Assembly (NCBI RefSeq): GCF_000429485.1
Contig: NZ_AUBY01000027.1
Location: 1-58,589 of the forward strand
DNA: 58,589 bases
Direction of reading: 5' to 3'
Source: Aliagarivorans marinus DSM 23064
GTDB taxonomy: Bacteria > Pseudomonadota > Gammaproteobacteria > Enterobacterales > Celerinatantimonadaceae
The notes beneath the pieces are model-generated. The model was given only the letters and a program-made list of their open reading frames with translations. It was not told where the DNA came from and did not search any database. Of the stretch, positions 1-8,618 are shown one piece after another. Numbering within the stretch: position 1 is the stretch's first letter; each line of letters starts with the position of its first letter. The position numbers were made by a program, and so were the translations under genes.

Positions 1-201
1 GGGGCGCTAAAAGGGAAGATAGCTCTGAAGCTATTCAACAAGTTTCCGTACTTGAGGAAGAACAAGCTTTGGGGCAACCACTTTTGGCAGCGAGGGTATT
101 TCGTAGATACTGTGGGTATTAACGAAGAAATCATACGCCGATATGTAAGACATCAAGAGAAAGTTGAGCGTCAAGAGCAAGGTGAGTTGGCGCTGCACTA
201 G
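1..201 (+). mobile_element. tnpA: IS200/IS605-family transposase TnpA, C-terminal fragment
   Basis: The reading frame is open from base 1 to a TAG stop and gives 66 residues of a Y1 (HUH) single-strand transposase; the N-terminal part with the HUH motif lies outside the window. The stretch around GYFVDTVG followed by IRRYVRHQE is characteristic of the end of IS200-type TnpA. In this family the Tyr in that last helix (codon 142-144 here) is the catalytic nucleophile that attacks single-stranded DNA ends. The fragment is followed by two hairpins of the IS right end. Recognition is from family motifs only; whether the element is intact cannot be judged. Confidence 0.88.
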
Positions 202-206
202 ACAAA

Positions 207-265
207 GGCCCCCTTCGAGGGGGCTCATTCAAAGCCACCTTCTTTAGAAGGTGGATATTTACTTT
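207..265 (+). repeat. IS200-type right end with two hairpins
   Basis: Two perfect hairpins follow the tnpA stop. The first has stem CCCCCT/AGGGGG, extended by a G-C pair, at about 208-224. The second is CCACCTTCT/AGAAGGTGG with a two-base loop at 235-254. IS200/IS605 elements lack terminal inverted repeats and instead use subterminal hairpins recognised by TnpA, so the second hairpin is the likely right-end structure. The first may be a terminator-like fold. The exact 3' cleavage site is not determined; about position 260-265 is inferred. Confidence 0.75.
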
Positions 266-300
266 GAGCCGGTCTTCAACTCAATCGTTAGCCTTGGTCT

Positions 301-993
301 TCAACGAAAAAACAACTGGCTAAAGGGGTTGAGTAGACTGGCAAAGCCCGAGGTGAAATGCAGCGGAGCATCCAGTAAGGTCAAGCACAAGCAATCCTTG
401 CCAGCCTCGGTTCGAGGGCTGTGGCGGTGCTGGCTGTCCTGAATCACGAAATCACCGGGGTGGTAGGTGCCTGCTTCGTCGCTGAAGCTACCGGCTAATA
501 CCAAGGTGATCTCGTTACCTTGATGGGTGTGCTCGGGCAGGGCACTGCTCTCGTCCATATAGATAAGGTTCATCTTCGATGATGAGGCGCTACTCACCTT
601 GGCACGCTGGATCTTGCCGGGCAGGCGGCTCCACGGGCCAATCTTTTGCTGTTGACCTTGTAATATCTGCGGCAGGGTAAACTGCTGACTGGCCACTTCA
701 ATGTGAGTATCGGCAGGCGCGTTTAATAACGATTCGACACTTTTCTCGGGGATGGAGTCGTTTGCCATAATCTGCTCAAGCATATCATCGAGGTTGACAT
801 CACCATGATTATCGGGCGCTGCCGACACGAACGCTTGCGTGGCGTATTGCTCCTCGTATTTAGCAAGCTTGGCGCGGCAGTGCGGGCAAAACTCAAGGTG
901 CGCGCTAATCATTACCGCAAGTCCACCGTCTATTTCGCCGGCCGCATAGCTGGCTAGCATCTCGTCGCTGGGGTGACAGGCAATCTTAGTCAT
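301..993 (-). CDS. chrR: ChrR-type zinc-binding anti-sigma factor
   Basis: A 230-residue cytoplasmic anti-sigma factor of the ChrR family. The N-terminal anti-sigma domain carries His7, His32, Cys36 and Cys39 (ending in HLEFCPHC), the same spacing as the zinc ligands of the Rhodobacter sphaeroides protein. The C-terminal half is a cupin with an HTHxGNE motif around residues 150-160 and a later HRH. In the family, ChrR holds the partner ECF sigma inactive, and the cupin domain is needed for the response to singlet oxygen. The start overlaps the sigma stop by 8 bases, so the two are translationally coupled. The gene ends about 40 bases from the IS200 end. Confidence 0.93.
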   Translation of the reverse strand: MTKIACHPSDEMLASYAAGEIDGGLAVMISAHLEFCPHCRAKLAKYEEQYATQAFVSAAPDNHGDVNLDDMLEQIMANDSIPEKSVESLLNAPADTHIEVASQQFTLPQILQGQQQKIGPWSRLPGKIQRAKVSSASSSKMNLIYMDESSALPEHTHQGNEITLVLAGSFSDEAGTYHPGDFVIQDSQHRHSPRTEAGKDCLCLTLLDAPLHFTSGFASLLNPFSQLFFR

Positions 994-1546
994 CGAGGGC
1001 CTCCTTCATTTTTTTCAGGCCCAGGCGCAACCGGCTTTTCACGGTGCCCAAGGGGAGTTCAAGTTTGTCGGCGACCTCTTGTTGGGATTCGCCATGTAGA
1101 TAGACCCGGCGAACGATGTCGGCCTGCTCAATGGGTAGCTGCTCGATTTGATACTGCAGCTGCTGTGAGATGATTTCTCTGTCTTCCGGGGCGTTGTCAT
1201 TGATGTCGCGATCTTCAGACAAAATGGGCCATAGATCATCACCTTGAATCCAATCTTGCTGGTGCTTACTGCGCCGCAACAGATCGAATTTAACGTTCCG
1301 CGCCACCGAGAATATCCAATTGACTGCCGCACCCTTGGATGCATCGTAAAGGTGGGCTTTCAGCCACAGCTTGAGCATGGTCTCTTGCACCATCTCGTAC
1401 GCTAAGCTTTCATCGAACAGTTGCTTACGGGCCATGCTCAATACCCGAGGGGCTATCTCCTTGAACAAGGTTTGATAACTATCTCGACAACGGTTTTCGG
1501 CAATGTTGAACAGCAGCTCAGCGAGTACATCCTTATCCTCAGACAT
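986..1546 (-). CDS. rpoE: ECF RNA polymerase sigma factor (ChrR partner, RpoE-like)
   Basis: A 186-residue ECF sigma factor. Region 2 includes a YEMVQETMLKLW-like stretch. Region 4 ends with the helix-turn-helix QEVADKLELPLGTVKSRLR. The frame is open further upstream, to 1711, but that would overlap the neighbouring gene. I chose the ATG at 1546 because AGGGAG lies 8-9 bases upstream; an ATG at 1609 has no clear ribosome-binding site. Its position directly before chrR assigns it to the ChrR-controlled (ECF11-like) group, which responds to singlet oxygen and organic peroxides. Probable targets are the operon at 2470-7844 and the photolyase operon at 14577-19243. The symbol follows the Rhodobacter name and does not mean the envelope-stress RpoE. 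Confidence 0.92.
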   Translation of the reverse strand: MSEDKDVLAELLFNIAENRCRDSYQTLFKEIAPRVLSMARKQLFDESLAYEMVQETMLKLWLKAHLYDASKGAAVNWIFSVARNVKFDLLRRSKHQQDWIQGDDLWPILSEDRDINDNAPEDREIISQQLQYQIEQLPIEQADIVRRVYLHGESQQEVADKLELPLGTVKSRLRLGLKKMKEALDD

Positions 1547-1625
1547 GGACTGCGCTCCCTGCGTTGCTCGGACAACGGAGGTAGAGTGAGTTGATAAGCG
1601 TTGTTCCATAAAAATGCGCCATAGC

Positions 1626-2249
1626 TTAATTAATACCCTTGCTACGCTGAGGGTCAACCAGACGATCACCTTGTTGCAGAATATTCTTGATGTAGCGCAT
1701 GCCCGGCTCAAGGTGAGACTCTTTGAGCAGCGCTTGCTTGTTGGCTACCGGTAGAGGCAGCAGCTCTAACCAGCGATAGCATAGCCACGCTGCGTAGTCG
1801 TTGTGCTGTGTGGTAGGCGGCGCAGAGGCGCGCTCTGGATGAGCATAGCGCAGCGCCAGATAACTCTCGCGGATAAAGCTTAGCACCCGTGGGTCAATCT
1901 CGGCATTCGGCCAAGTGGGCTGCTCTTGTAGCTGCAATACGCTCCCCGAGGAGCTGCTGGTCTGTTGTAACACTCTGGCACAACGTTCCAAAGAGAGATG
2001 TAACTCGATTCCTTTGTGGTGAAGCCAGTTCACTTGAAGTACTTTGGCAATGGTGACGCTATCGCCGGGCTGGTCGAAGGCTTGGCCATTGCTCTCCTGC
2101 ATCACCAGCGCGACCAAACCACTTAGCTGGGCACGGCGGATTAGCGCTTCGCGGCCTTGTCCTGGCACCAGCCAGCGGCACTCTCTGCCGGGTAGCAGGT
2201 GCTCGGTGTTGTAGATAAAAGGAAGTGATAACAGCGTTACTTCTCTCAC
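1626..2249 (-). CDS. LON-substrate-binding-domain protein in the sigma/chrR operon
   Basis: A 207-residue protein resembling the isolated N-terminal substrate-binding domain of Lon protease. It begins with a VTLLSLPFIYNTEHLLPG-like strand segment and has no ATPase or protease domain. The start codon is GTG. It is upstream of and co-directional with the ECF sigma gene (80 bases away) and likely co-transcribed. Stand-alone LON-domain proteins are known in Proteobacteria, but their function is largely unassigned. A role in presenting ChrR or another client for proteolysis is an inference from position only. Confidence 0.75.
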   Translation of the reverse strand: MREVTLLSLPFIYNTEHLLPGRECRWLVPGQGREALIRRAQLSGLVALVMQESNGQAFDQPGDSVTIAKVLQVNWLHHKGIELHLSLERCARVLQQTSSSSGSVLQLQEQPTWPNAEIDPRVLSFIRESYLALRYAHPERASAPPTTQHNDYAAWLCYRWLELLPLPVANKQALLKESHLEPGMRYIKNILQQGDRLVDPQRSKGIN

Positions 2250-2374
2250 TTACAGGCTCTCTTGTTGGTCATACTCGTTAATGCCGCGAATCGATAGTGT
2301 TCGAGCGCAGCCGCCAGCTTGGCGAAATTTGGTGGCTCGGGTCTCTATACGATGCAAATCAATAATTAGTTGAG

Positions 2375-2402
2375 TGATCTCCCAAAAAACTGGACACGTA
2401 GT
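2375..2402 (+). promoter_or_regulatory. Candidate ChrR-sigma (ECF11-like) promoter
   Basis: TGATCT, 16 bases, then CGTAGT. This resembles the TGATC/CGTA type -35 and -10 elements known for promoters of ChrR-controlled sigma factors. It would start transcription near 2409 and drive the seven-gene operon starting at 2470. The upstream region of folX has a matching layout. Assignment is by eye, not by a matrix search. Confidence 0.6.
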
Positions 2403-2469
2403 GACCTAAAACTGTATACAAATCATTAACAAAGCCGCTGTGCGACAGCCGTTTTTGTTGGAGGTAAGG

Positions 2470-2922
2470 ATGCTCAGTGCAATCAAGCAAGACAGTAACG
2501 ACGACTTGGTATCAAAGGTTCAGGCGTTTTACAGCGACCTAACGAGTGACTCGCTAACCCAACTCGGGGAGTTGTACGCGCAGGATGCGCTCTTTCAAGA
2601 CCCTTTGCATCAATTAGAAGGGCTCGCGGCCATCAAGCATTACTTCGCCGGCATGCTCAGCAACTGTGAGTATTGTCGCTTCGAGTTTGAAGAGGCGCTG
2701 GTAGATGGCCAGCAGGCGTGTCTGCCTTGGGTGATGCGCTTGCGACACCCCAAGTTAAACGGCGGCGAGGAGTTCTCGGTAACCGGCCTATCACGCTTGA
2801 AGTTCGCCGGCAAAGTCTACTACCACCGTGATTATTTCGACGTCAGCGAGATGCTGCACGACCAACTACCCTTAGTAGGGCGCTTGTCGCGCGCCCTCAA
2901 GCATCGGGCAGCAGGCCTATGA
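2470..2922 (+). CDS. NTF2-like / SnoaL-like protein, first gene of the photo-oxidative operon
   Basis: A 150-residue protein of the nuclear transport factor 2 fold (cone-shaped alpha+beta barrel). It has the typical opening helix with FYSDLTSDSLTQLGELYAQDALFQDPLH and the later YYHRDYFD pattern. The ATG at 2470 follows GGAGGTAAGG, a strong ribosome-binding site; an in-frame ATG at 2440 has none. No catalytic role can be assigned. It overlaps the next gene by four bases and lies directly downstream of the candidate ECF promoter. Homologous operons with SDR, FAD oxidase, DUF1365 and CFA synthase accompany ChrR-type sigma factors in other Proteobacteria. Confidence 0.85.
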   Translation: MLSAIKQDSNDDLVSKVQAFYSDLTSDSLTQLGELYAQDALFQDPLHQLEGLAAIKHYFAGMLSNCEYCRFEFEEALVDGQQACLPWVMRLRHPKLNGGEEFSVTGLSRLKFAGKVYYHRDYFDVSEMLHDQLPLVGRLSRALKHRAAGL

Positions 2923-3635
2923 GAATCCTTATCACGGGGGCCAGCTCCGGCATCGGCAAACAGTTGGCGCTCGACTATCTATCCCAACAGCATCAAGTGG
3001 TAGGCGTTGCTCGAGGCGATCTGAGCGAACTTGAGCAACAGGGCCTGCAAGCATTGCGCTGCGATGTCACCGACTTCCAGCAAGTGCGTGAGGTACTCGG
3101 GGCGCAGGACGCCTTTGATATCGTCGTGCTGTGTGCCGGCAACTGCGAGTACACCGATCCGGAGCATTTTGATGCCGAGCTGTGCCAACGGGTGTGGCAA
3201 GTTAACCTGCAAGGTGTGGCCAATTGTCTGGATGCGCTCTGGCCAAAGCTGTATGCCCCCTGCAAACTGGCTATCGTTGGCAGCTTGGCGCGCTTGCTGC
3301 CGTTTACCCGCGCCAGCGCCTATGGCTCAAGCAAGGCTGCACTGCACTACTTGGCCAGCAGCCTGCGAGTCGATTTGGCACCGCGTGGTGTGACGGTGCA
3401 CTACGTTCAGCCCGGTTTCGTGAAAACCCCGCTGACCGATAAGAACAATTTCGCAATGCCCCAGCTGATAAGCCCTGATAAGGCCAGCTGGGCGATTCGC
3501 AATGGACTAGAGCAGGGGCGGTGGACCATCAGCTTTCCCACCCGTTTTAGCGCCATATTGCGACTAATCTCAATACTGCCGCAGAGCTGGCAGCAAAAAA
3601 TCTGTATTCACTTGGCAAACTCGGAGGCGCAATGA
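2919..3635 (+). CDS. Short-chain dehydrogenase/reductase
   Basis: A 238-residue classical SDR. The nucleotide-binding motif TGASSGIG is at residues 6-13. NAG is represented by CAGN near 73-76. The catalytic YxxxK is Tyr135/Lys139 in YGSSKAAL, with Ser upstream in IVGSLAR. The substrate is unknown. It overlaps both neighbours by four bases (ATGA), so translation is coupled to the NTF2-like and FAD genes. Membership of the lipid-modifying operon suggests a lipid or carbonyl substrate, which is inference. Confidence 0.9.
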   Translation: MRILITGASSGIGKQLALDYLSQQHQVVGVARGDLSELEQQGLQALRCDVTDFQQVREVLGAQDAFDIVVLCAGNCEYTDPEHFDAELCQRVWQVNLQGVANCLDALWPKLYAPCKLAIVGSLARLLPFTRASAYGSSKAALHYLASSLRVDLAPRGVTVHYVQPGFVKTPLTDKNNFAMPQLISPDKASWAIRNGLEQGRWTISFPTRFSAILRLISILPQSWQQKICIHLANSEAQ

Positions 3636-4888
3636 GGATAGCGGTAGTCGGTGCAGGGATTTCAGGGATGACATGTGCCCACCTGCTGGCACAAAAACAC
3701 GACGTAACCTTGATAGAAGCCAACGATTACATCGGCGGTCATACCGCCACCCGTGACGTTGAGGTGGATGGTAAACACTACGCGGTTGATACCGGCTTTA
3801 TTGTGTTTAACGACCGCACCTACCCTTGCTTTAACAAGCTACTCGACAAGATTGGCATCAAAAGCCAAGTAACCGAGATGAGCTTTAGTGTGGTCAATCC
3901 GGAGCTGGGCTTGGAGTACAATGGCCACAACCTCGACACCTTGTTCGCCCAGCGCCGTAACATACTGCGCCCCAGTTTTTATCAGTTCATCGCTGAGATC
4001 CTGCGCTTTAATAAGATGGCCAAACAGCAGGTTACGGCCGATCCTAGTTACCGCTTGGGCGACTTTCTCGACGACCACTACTTCAGCCGGATGTTCGAGG
4101 AGAACTACCTACTGCCCATGGGGGCGGCGATTTGGTCGTCTACCCTGGAAGACATTCGTCACTTTCCGATGTGCTTCTTCGCGCGCTTTTTTGTTAATCA
4201 TGGCCTGCTGGATGTGGGCAATCGCCCCCAGTGGTATGTGATCCCCGGTGGTTCGCGTAAATATATCGAGCCGCTGTTGGCGCCGATCCCCGGCGAGAAT
4301 GTCCGCTGCAATACCCGTATCACCGAGGTGCAGCGCCAAGATCAGCAGGTTACCCTAAATGCTGAAGACGGCTGGCAATGGCAGGGCGAGGCGGTGATCT
4401 TTGCCTGCCATAGCGATCAGGCCTTGGCCATCTTAGGGGCCGAGGCCTCCGAGCAGGAACGTAAAGTGCTATCGGCGATGCAATACCGCGAGAACGAGGT
4501 GGTGCTACACCGCGATGAATCGCTGCTGCCGACGCGGCGTAAGGCCCGCGCCAGCTGGAACTACCGCCTACCGCCTACAGCGATCCGCAGCGAACAGTTA
4601 GCCAGCGTGACCTATGATATGAATCGGCTACAGGGGCTGCGTGATGCGCCGCAGTTCTGTGTGACGCTCAACCCCATGGAGCCCATCGACGATGCGCAGG
4701 TCATCGAGCGCTTTAGCTACAGCCACCCCTTGTTCAATCTGGCGAGCCATCGCGCACAAGCTTTGCGCCCATCGATAAGTGGCCACAACCAAACCTGGTT
4801 CTGCGGTGCCTACTGGCACAACGGTTTTCACGAAGATGGCGTGCGCTCTGCGGTGGAAGTCTGTCAGGACTTTGGTTGCGCACTATGA
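3632..4888 (+). CDS. FAD-dependent amine-oxidase-fold oxidoreductase
   Basis: A 418-residue flavoprotein. The N-terminal Rossmann motif [15 protein letters not shown] is followed by the acidic residue at the end of strand 2 (LIEA) and a [14 protein letters not shown] segment typical of FAD/NAD(P)-binding amine-oxidase-like proteins. A C-terminal [18 protein letters not shown] closes the FAD site. The family is the one found beside DUF1365 and CFA-synthase genes in ChrR regulons. In Rhodobacter, members of such operons are linked to modified (methylated or furan) fatty acids. A role in oxidising a methylated phospholipid acyl chain is therefore plausible but unproven here. Confidence 0.88.
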   Translation: MRIAVVGAGISGMTCAHLLAQKHDVTLIEANDYIGGHTATRDVEVDGKHYAVDTGFIVFNDRTYPCFNKLLDKIGIKSQVTEMSFSVVNPELGLEYNGHNLDTLFAQRRNILRPSFYQFIAEILRFNKMAKQQVTADPSYRLGDFLDDHYFSRMFEENYLLPMGAAIWSSTLEDIRHFPMCFFARFFVNHGLLDVGNRPQWYVIPGGSRKYIEPLLAPIPGENVRCNTRITEVQRQDQQVTLNAEDGWQWQGEAVIFACHSDQALAILGAEASEQERKVLSAMQYRENEVVLHRDESLLPTRRKARASWNYRLPPTAIRSEQLASVTYDMNRLQGLRDAPQFCVTLNPMEPIDDAQVIERFSYSHPLFNLASHRAQALRPSISGHNQTWFCGAYWHNGFHEDGVRSAVEVCQDFGCAL

Positions 4889-5628
4889 GTGAGCTTCGCA
4901 GTCGCATCGCCAGCGGTCATACCTACCACAACCGTTTGGTGCCGCTGGAGCATGGCTTTCGCTATGACATGTACTACGCCTGCATCGACCTTGATGAAGT
5001 CGAACAGGTCAGTGCGCTGCTTAACGCGAGCTTTCGTCTGCCGAAGCTGCGCCTTAACAGCCAAGATTATCTACATGGCTCTGCCGAGTTTAAACAGCTC
5101 AGCCTTAAGCAGCGCGCACTGGCGCTGCTGGCAGAGCATCAACCGGACTACCACGCCACGCAGTGTGTACTGTTGTGTCAGCTACGCTGCTGGGGGCTGT
5201 ATTTTAGTCCGGTTAACTTTGTGTTGTTTGGCGGTGGTGAGCGCTTTGATTGGCTACTCGCCGAGGTCACCAATACCCCCTGGGGTGAGAAGCACTACTA
5301 TTGGGTCGATATCCAGCAACCGCAACAACACGACAAAACCTTCCATGTTTCACCGTTTAATCCCATGGATATGCAGTACCGCTGGAATATCGATATCCAA
5401 GGCGCGCATATCAAGCTGGCGATCCACTGCAGCCGCAATCAGCGAGAGTTTGTCGCAGGCATTGATATGCAAGCAGAAACGTTGAACCAAGCCAGCCTAC
5501 AGCGCGTAAGCAAGACACATCCCTTTATGACGCTGAGCATTGTAAAGGGCATCTACTGGCAAGCACTCAAACTTTGGATGAAGCGGGCGCCGATCTACGC
5601 CCATCCAGCTGGGCGCTCAAGCGACTGA
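4885..5628 (+). CDS. DUF1365 family protein
   Basis: A 247-residue protein matching DUF1365. It starts with a [21 protein letters not shown]-type N-terminus, has a central NPVNFVLF-like segment (here [10 protein letters not shown]), and then [14 protein letters not shown]. The ATG overlaps the FAD-gene stop (ATGA at 4885-4888). The biochemical role is not established. DUF1365 genes are almost always beside the FAD oxidoreductase and CFA-type methyltransferase, so it probably takes part in the same lipid pathway. Confidence 0.9.
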   Translation: MSELRSRIASGHTYHNRLVPLEHGFRYDMYYACIDLDEVEQVSALLNASFRLPKLRLNSQDYLHGSAEFKQLSLKQRALALLAEHQPDYHATQCVLLCQLRCWGLYFSPVNFVLFGGGERFDWLLAEVTNTPWGEKHYYWVDIQQPQQHDKTFHVSPFNPMDMQYRWNIDIQGAHIKLAIHCSRNQREFVAGIDMQAETLNQASLQRVSKTHPFMTLSIVKGIYWQALKLWMKRAPIYAHPAGRSSD

Positions 5629-5643
5629 TAAAAGAGGGTTAAC

Positions 5644-6861
5644 ATGGGTATAGCAAGGGCATTGTTTGAGAGAACGGGGGCGTCGCAACCGCTGGCCCGC
5701 AAGATGTTAACGCACATCTTTGATGGCCTGGAAGGTGGTTGCATTCAGCTTAGCCAGCCCGGCTACCCGAGCATTAAATTGGGCGATACCAGCCACCAAA
5801 AGGTGGTGGATATTCAGATTCAAGATCCATCGGTGATTGCGCGGATTTTACGGGGTGGCAGCATTGCCGCCGGTGAGAGCTACATCGAAGGCGCATGGCG
5901 CTGCTCAGACCTGCATGCGCTGCTTCAGCTTATTGCAGAAAACCAGCACAAGCTCGACAAGCTCGATGGCCACCTCCATTGGCTGCAAGTATTGCTGACC
6001 CGCTTGCAGCACTACGGTCGTCGCAACCACAAGCAACAGGCCAAGAAAAACATCCTAGCCCACTACGATTTAGGCAATCCCTTCTACCAAGGCTTTCTCG
6101 ACCCGGCCATGCAGTACTCGTCTGCTTTGTACTACTCAGACGGCGACAGCTTGGAGCTGGCACAGCAGCATAAACTGCAGCGGATCTGTGAACAGCTGCA
6201 GCTAGACCCCGATGACCATCTACTGGAAATTGGCACCGGTTGGGGCGGCTTGGCCTGCTATGCGGCGCAACACTTTGGCTGCCGGGTCACTACTACCACC
6301 ATCTCCGATGAGCAGTTTGCCTTCGCCTGTGACAAGGTGAAGCAGCTGGATTTGCAACAGCAGGTTACGGTACTCAATAAAGACTATCGCGAGCTTGAGG
6401 GCAGCTTCGACAAGCTGGTGTCCATCGAGATGATAGAAGCGGTGGGCGAGCGTTACCTGCAAGGTTTTATCGACCTGTGCGCTCAGCGACTCAAGTCCGG
6501 CGGTATTATGGTGCTTCAGGCGATTACCATCGCCGATCACCGTTTTGCCAGCTACCGCAACAGCGTCGACTTTATCCAGCAGCATGTCTTCCCCGGCGGC
6601 TTCTTACCATCTCCCGGTATGCTCAGCGATTTGCTGCGCAGCCAGTTTGAATACCTAAACAACTTGGAGATGGGCCTGAGCTACGCCCAGACCTTGAAAC
6701 ATTGGCATCACCGTGTGATTGAGCAGCGCCGCGAGCAATCCCTTGGCGCTCAGTTTGACGATGCCTTCTACCGACTCTGGCATTTCTACTTCGCCTATTG
6801 CGAAGCAGGTTTTCGCACCGGCAATATCGGCACTTGCCAGCTCACCTTGCGGCGTCGCTAA
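5644..6861 (+). CDS. cfa: Cyclopropane-fatty-acyl-phospholipid synthase family methyltransferase
   Basis: A 405-residue SAM-dependent methyltransferase. It has the N-terminal lipid-binding region with GESYIEGAW, then NILAHYDLGNPFY, the SAM motif LEIGTGWGGLACYAA, the IEMIEAVGERY motif (E. coli Cfa has a comparable MFEHVG segment) and a C-terminal YCEAGFRTGNIG. These enzymes methylate or cyclopropanate unsaturated acyl chains of membrane phospholipids at the cytoplasmic face. The start follows AGAGGGTTAAC. Enzymes in this operon context may make methylated or furan fatty acids rather than cyclopropanes; the sequence does not decide. Confidence 0.93.
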   Translation: MGIARALFERTGASQPLARKMLTHIFDGLEGGCIQLSQPGYPSIKLGDTSHQKVVDIQIQDPSVIARILRGGSIAAGESYIEGAWRCSDLHALLQLIAENQHKLDKLDGHLHWLQVLLTRLQHYGRRNHKQQAKKNILAHYDLGNPFYQGFLDPAMQYSSALYYSDGDSLELAQQHKLQRICEQLQLDPDDHLLEIGTGWGGLACYAAQHFGCRVTTTTISDEQFAFACDKVKQLDLQQQVTVLNKDYRELEGSFDKLVSIEMIEAVGERYLQGFIDLCAQRLKSGGIMVLQAITIADHRFASYRNSVDFIQQHVFPGGFLPSPGMLSDLLRSQFEYLNNLEMGLSYAQTLKHWHHRVIEQRREQSLGAQFDDAFYRLWHFYFAYCEAGFRTGNIGTCQLTLRRR

Positions 6862-6862
6862 G

Positions 6863-7381
6863 ATGATGTTCCTTACCTTGATGGTGTTTGAGGTCAATTG
6901 GGCGCTCGCCGCCTTTGCTGGCCACAGCGCTTGGCCTTGGATGCTAGTGGGGATTGTGGTGTTGCTGGTATTGGTGCAGCGCTCTTTCGGGTTGGTGTCT
7001 ATGCCCTGGCTGGGGCTGTTTGCGGCCTTGGGCATCGCGGTAGACCAAGTGCTGATGATGCTCAACTTCCTAGCTTTCGACAGCGCGCTGCTGCCGGTGT
7101 TTATGTTGCTATTGTGGGTGAGCTTTGCGCTTACGTTACCGCAGATGCTCAAGTTGATGGGGCGCTTCTCGGTGCCCGCGTTTGCGCTGTTCGGCCCGCT
7201 AAGCTATCTCGCAGCCGAGCGACTCGGTGTGTTGAGCTTTCCGCAGCCCACCTTGCTTAGCCTTATCGTACTGGGCGGGATCTGGCTGATGTTTGGGGTG
7301 TTTGGGCAGCGCTATATCTACCCTCGAGCGAACCCCCAAGCGCTTTTGACGCATGTTAGCGGAGGCCACCATGCTAGCTAG
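6863..7381 (+). CDS. DUF2878 inner-membrane protein
   Basis: A 172-residue, very hydrophobic protein with about five predicted membrane segments and the WxxxxxFGVFGQRY-like end typical of DUF2878. The start chosen is the ATG at 6863, one base after the cfa stop. The frame opens earlier, but that part overlaps cfa. Its function is unknown. It sits between cfa and the chalcone-isomerase-like gene as in related operons, so it is probably a membrane partner in lipid remodelling. Confidence 0.85.
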   Translation: MMFLTLMVFEVNWALAAFAGHSAWPWMLVGIVVLLVLVQRSFGLVSMPWLGLFAALGIAVDQVLMMLNFLAFDSALLPVFMLLLWVSFALTLPQMLKLMGRFSVPAFALFGPLSYLAAERLGVLSFPQPTLLSLIVLGGIWLMFGVFGQRYIYPRANPQALLTHVSGGHHAS

Positions 7382-7844
7382 CCTGACCTTGGCGCTGGCC
7401 TTGTCCAGCCCGATGACCTTAGTCGGTGAAGCCGATTTACGTGTGCTGTTTTGGCCGGTTTATCAAGTCAGTTTATACAGCCCCGACGGCCGTTATCATC
7501 CAGACCAGTACCCGCTGGTATTGAGCATCGACTATCAGCGAAACATTTCCAACTCGCAGCTGCTTAAGTCTACCCAAGACGAGTGGCAGCGTTTGGGGGT
7601 ATGCCAGCAGGCGCCTTGCGAGCAGTGGCTGGCTGAGCTGGCTGCACTGTGGCCAGACGTGAAGAAGGGCGATCAGCTGCGCTTTGTGGCTGAGTCTGAA
7701 GACAAGGGCGTGTTCTTCTTCAATGGTCAGCGTTTGGGCGAGGTGGAAGACTCGGCCGATATTGCCGAGCAGTTTCTGGCCATCTGGCTGTCGCCTCAGG
7801 CGCGCTTTCCCAAACAACGGCGTGAGCTACTGGGAATGCGGTAG
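7371..7844 (+). CDS. Exported chalcone-isomerase-like domain protein
   Basis: A 157-residue protein with a short signal peptide (MLASLTLALALSSP) and a chalcone-isomerase-like fold. Diagnostic segments are VFWPVYQVSLYSPDG-like (here VLFWPVYQVSLYSPDG) and LSIDYQRNIS. Bacterial members lack flavonoid chemistry and probably bind fatty acids or lipids. The start ATG at 7371 overlaps the end of the DUF2878 gene by 11 bases. This is the last gene of the operon; its 3' end overlaps the convergent MBL-fold gene by 18 bases. Confidence 0.82.
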   Translation: MLASLTLALALSSPMTLVGEADLRVLFWPVYQVSLYSPDGRYHPDQYPLVLSIDYQRNISNSQLLKSTQDEWQRLGVCQQAPCEQWLAELAALWPDVKKGDQLRFVAESEDKGVFFFNGQRLGEVEDSADIAEQFLAIWLSPQARFPKQRRELLGMR

Positions 7845-8618
7845 CGATAAGTAGGGCAAGTCGTTTAGCTGCCAACCTAGCTGTTCTGCTAAAGGGCGAG
7901 GCGCTGGCAGGCTAAGTCGCTGACCCGGCTTTAGCACTTGCAACCCAGCATGACGCAACCTTTCAGCATCCTGATGACTGCGGTAGTGATAGGCCCAGAG
8001 CTGCTCGCACTGCGGCTTTGAGTAGTGCGCCAAGATATCTTCCAGCCCGCTATGGGAAGGATTACCCACCAAGCCCACATCATGCAGTATCAGTTCATCG
8101 GCCATCTCTAGCTGCTCAAGCAGATCCGGGATTGGCCGGGTATCGGCGCTAAACACAAAGCTGCCAGGCAGGTGTAGGCCAAAGCAGGATTGGGGAAGGT
8201 GGTGGCGTACTGCAAATGCATTGAAATTCAGGTCGTTTAGCCAAAATCCGCTACCGATGGGCACCAGTTGCAGCGCCTCAAACAGGTTGACTCACCCCTC
8301 GGCTAATTGTGCCGGGTGGTTGTCGATCTTTGCCACCAGTTTGGCCACCAAGGCGGCAGGTACATACAGCTTGCAGCGGTGTTGCTGCAGGGCGCAGATA
8401 GCGAACAGCCGCTCCAGATCGCCGATATGGTCAAAGTGCAGGTGGCTGATAAACACCGCCTCTGGCCATTGATGAAACTGCTGCTCAAAGGCGTGCAGCA
8501 CACCGGGTCCACAATCGATTAGTAGCAGTGGCCTGGTGTGTTGGCAGAGCACAAAACTGGAGGGAAGTAGCTCGGTGGAGCTACCGCTGCCTACGCCTAA
8601 GGCAAGTAGTTCAAGCAT
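7827..8618 (-). pseudogene. MBL-fold metallohydrolase interrupted by an in-frame TGA
   Basis: Residues 1-108 (from ATG 8618) contain the metallo-beta-lactamase motif HLHFDHIGD, in an RNase Z/AtsA-like arrangement after LLIDCGPGVLHAFE. The frame then hits TGA at 8292-8294 and continues in the same frame with VNLFEALQLVPIG to a normal stop at 7827. The second half keeps FVFSADTRPIPDLLEQL and a LHDVG segment that would supply later metal ligands. The break is a single codon, probably TGG or CGA changed to TGA. The start overlaps the stop of the upstream glycosyltransferase gene. It is either a recent nonsense mutation or a sequencing error. Selenocysteine is unlikely, as no selenoprotein context is seen. 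Confidence 0.85.

Noticed and set aside
986-1711. Longer start for the ECF sigma gene at 1711 or 1609
   Set aside because: Both overlap or crowd the LON-domain gene and lack a Shine-Dalgarno sequence; the start at 1546 has AGGGAG and gives the normal ECF length.
2250-2440. A matching ECF promoter for the minus-strand sigma operon
   Set aside because: CGTATA is present on the minus strand but no TGATC-like -35 lies at 16-17 bases, so I do not list it.
8292-8294. The in-frame TGA as a selenocysteine codon
   Set aside because: No stem-loop of SECIS type was seen just downstream, MBL-fold proteins do not use Sec here, and the adjacent gene is also broken, so a mutation or error is more likely.
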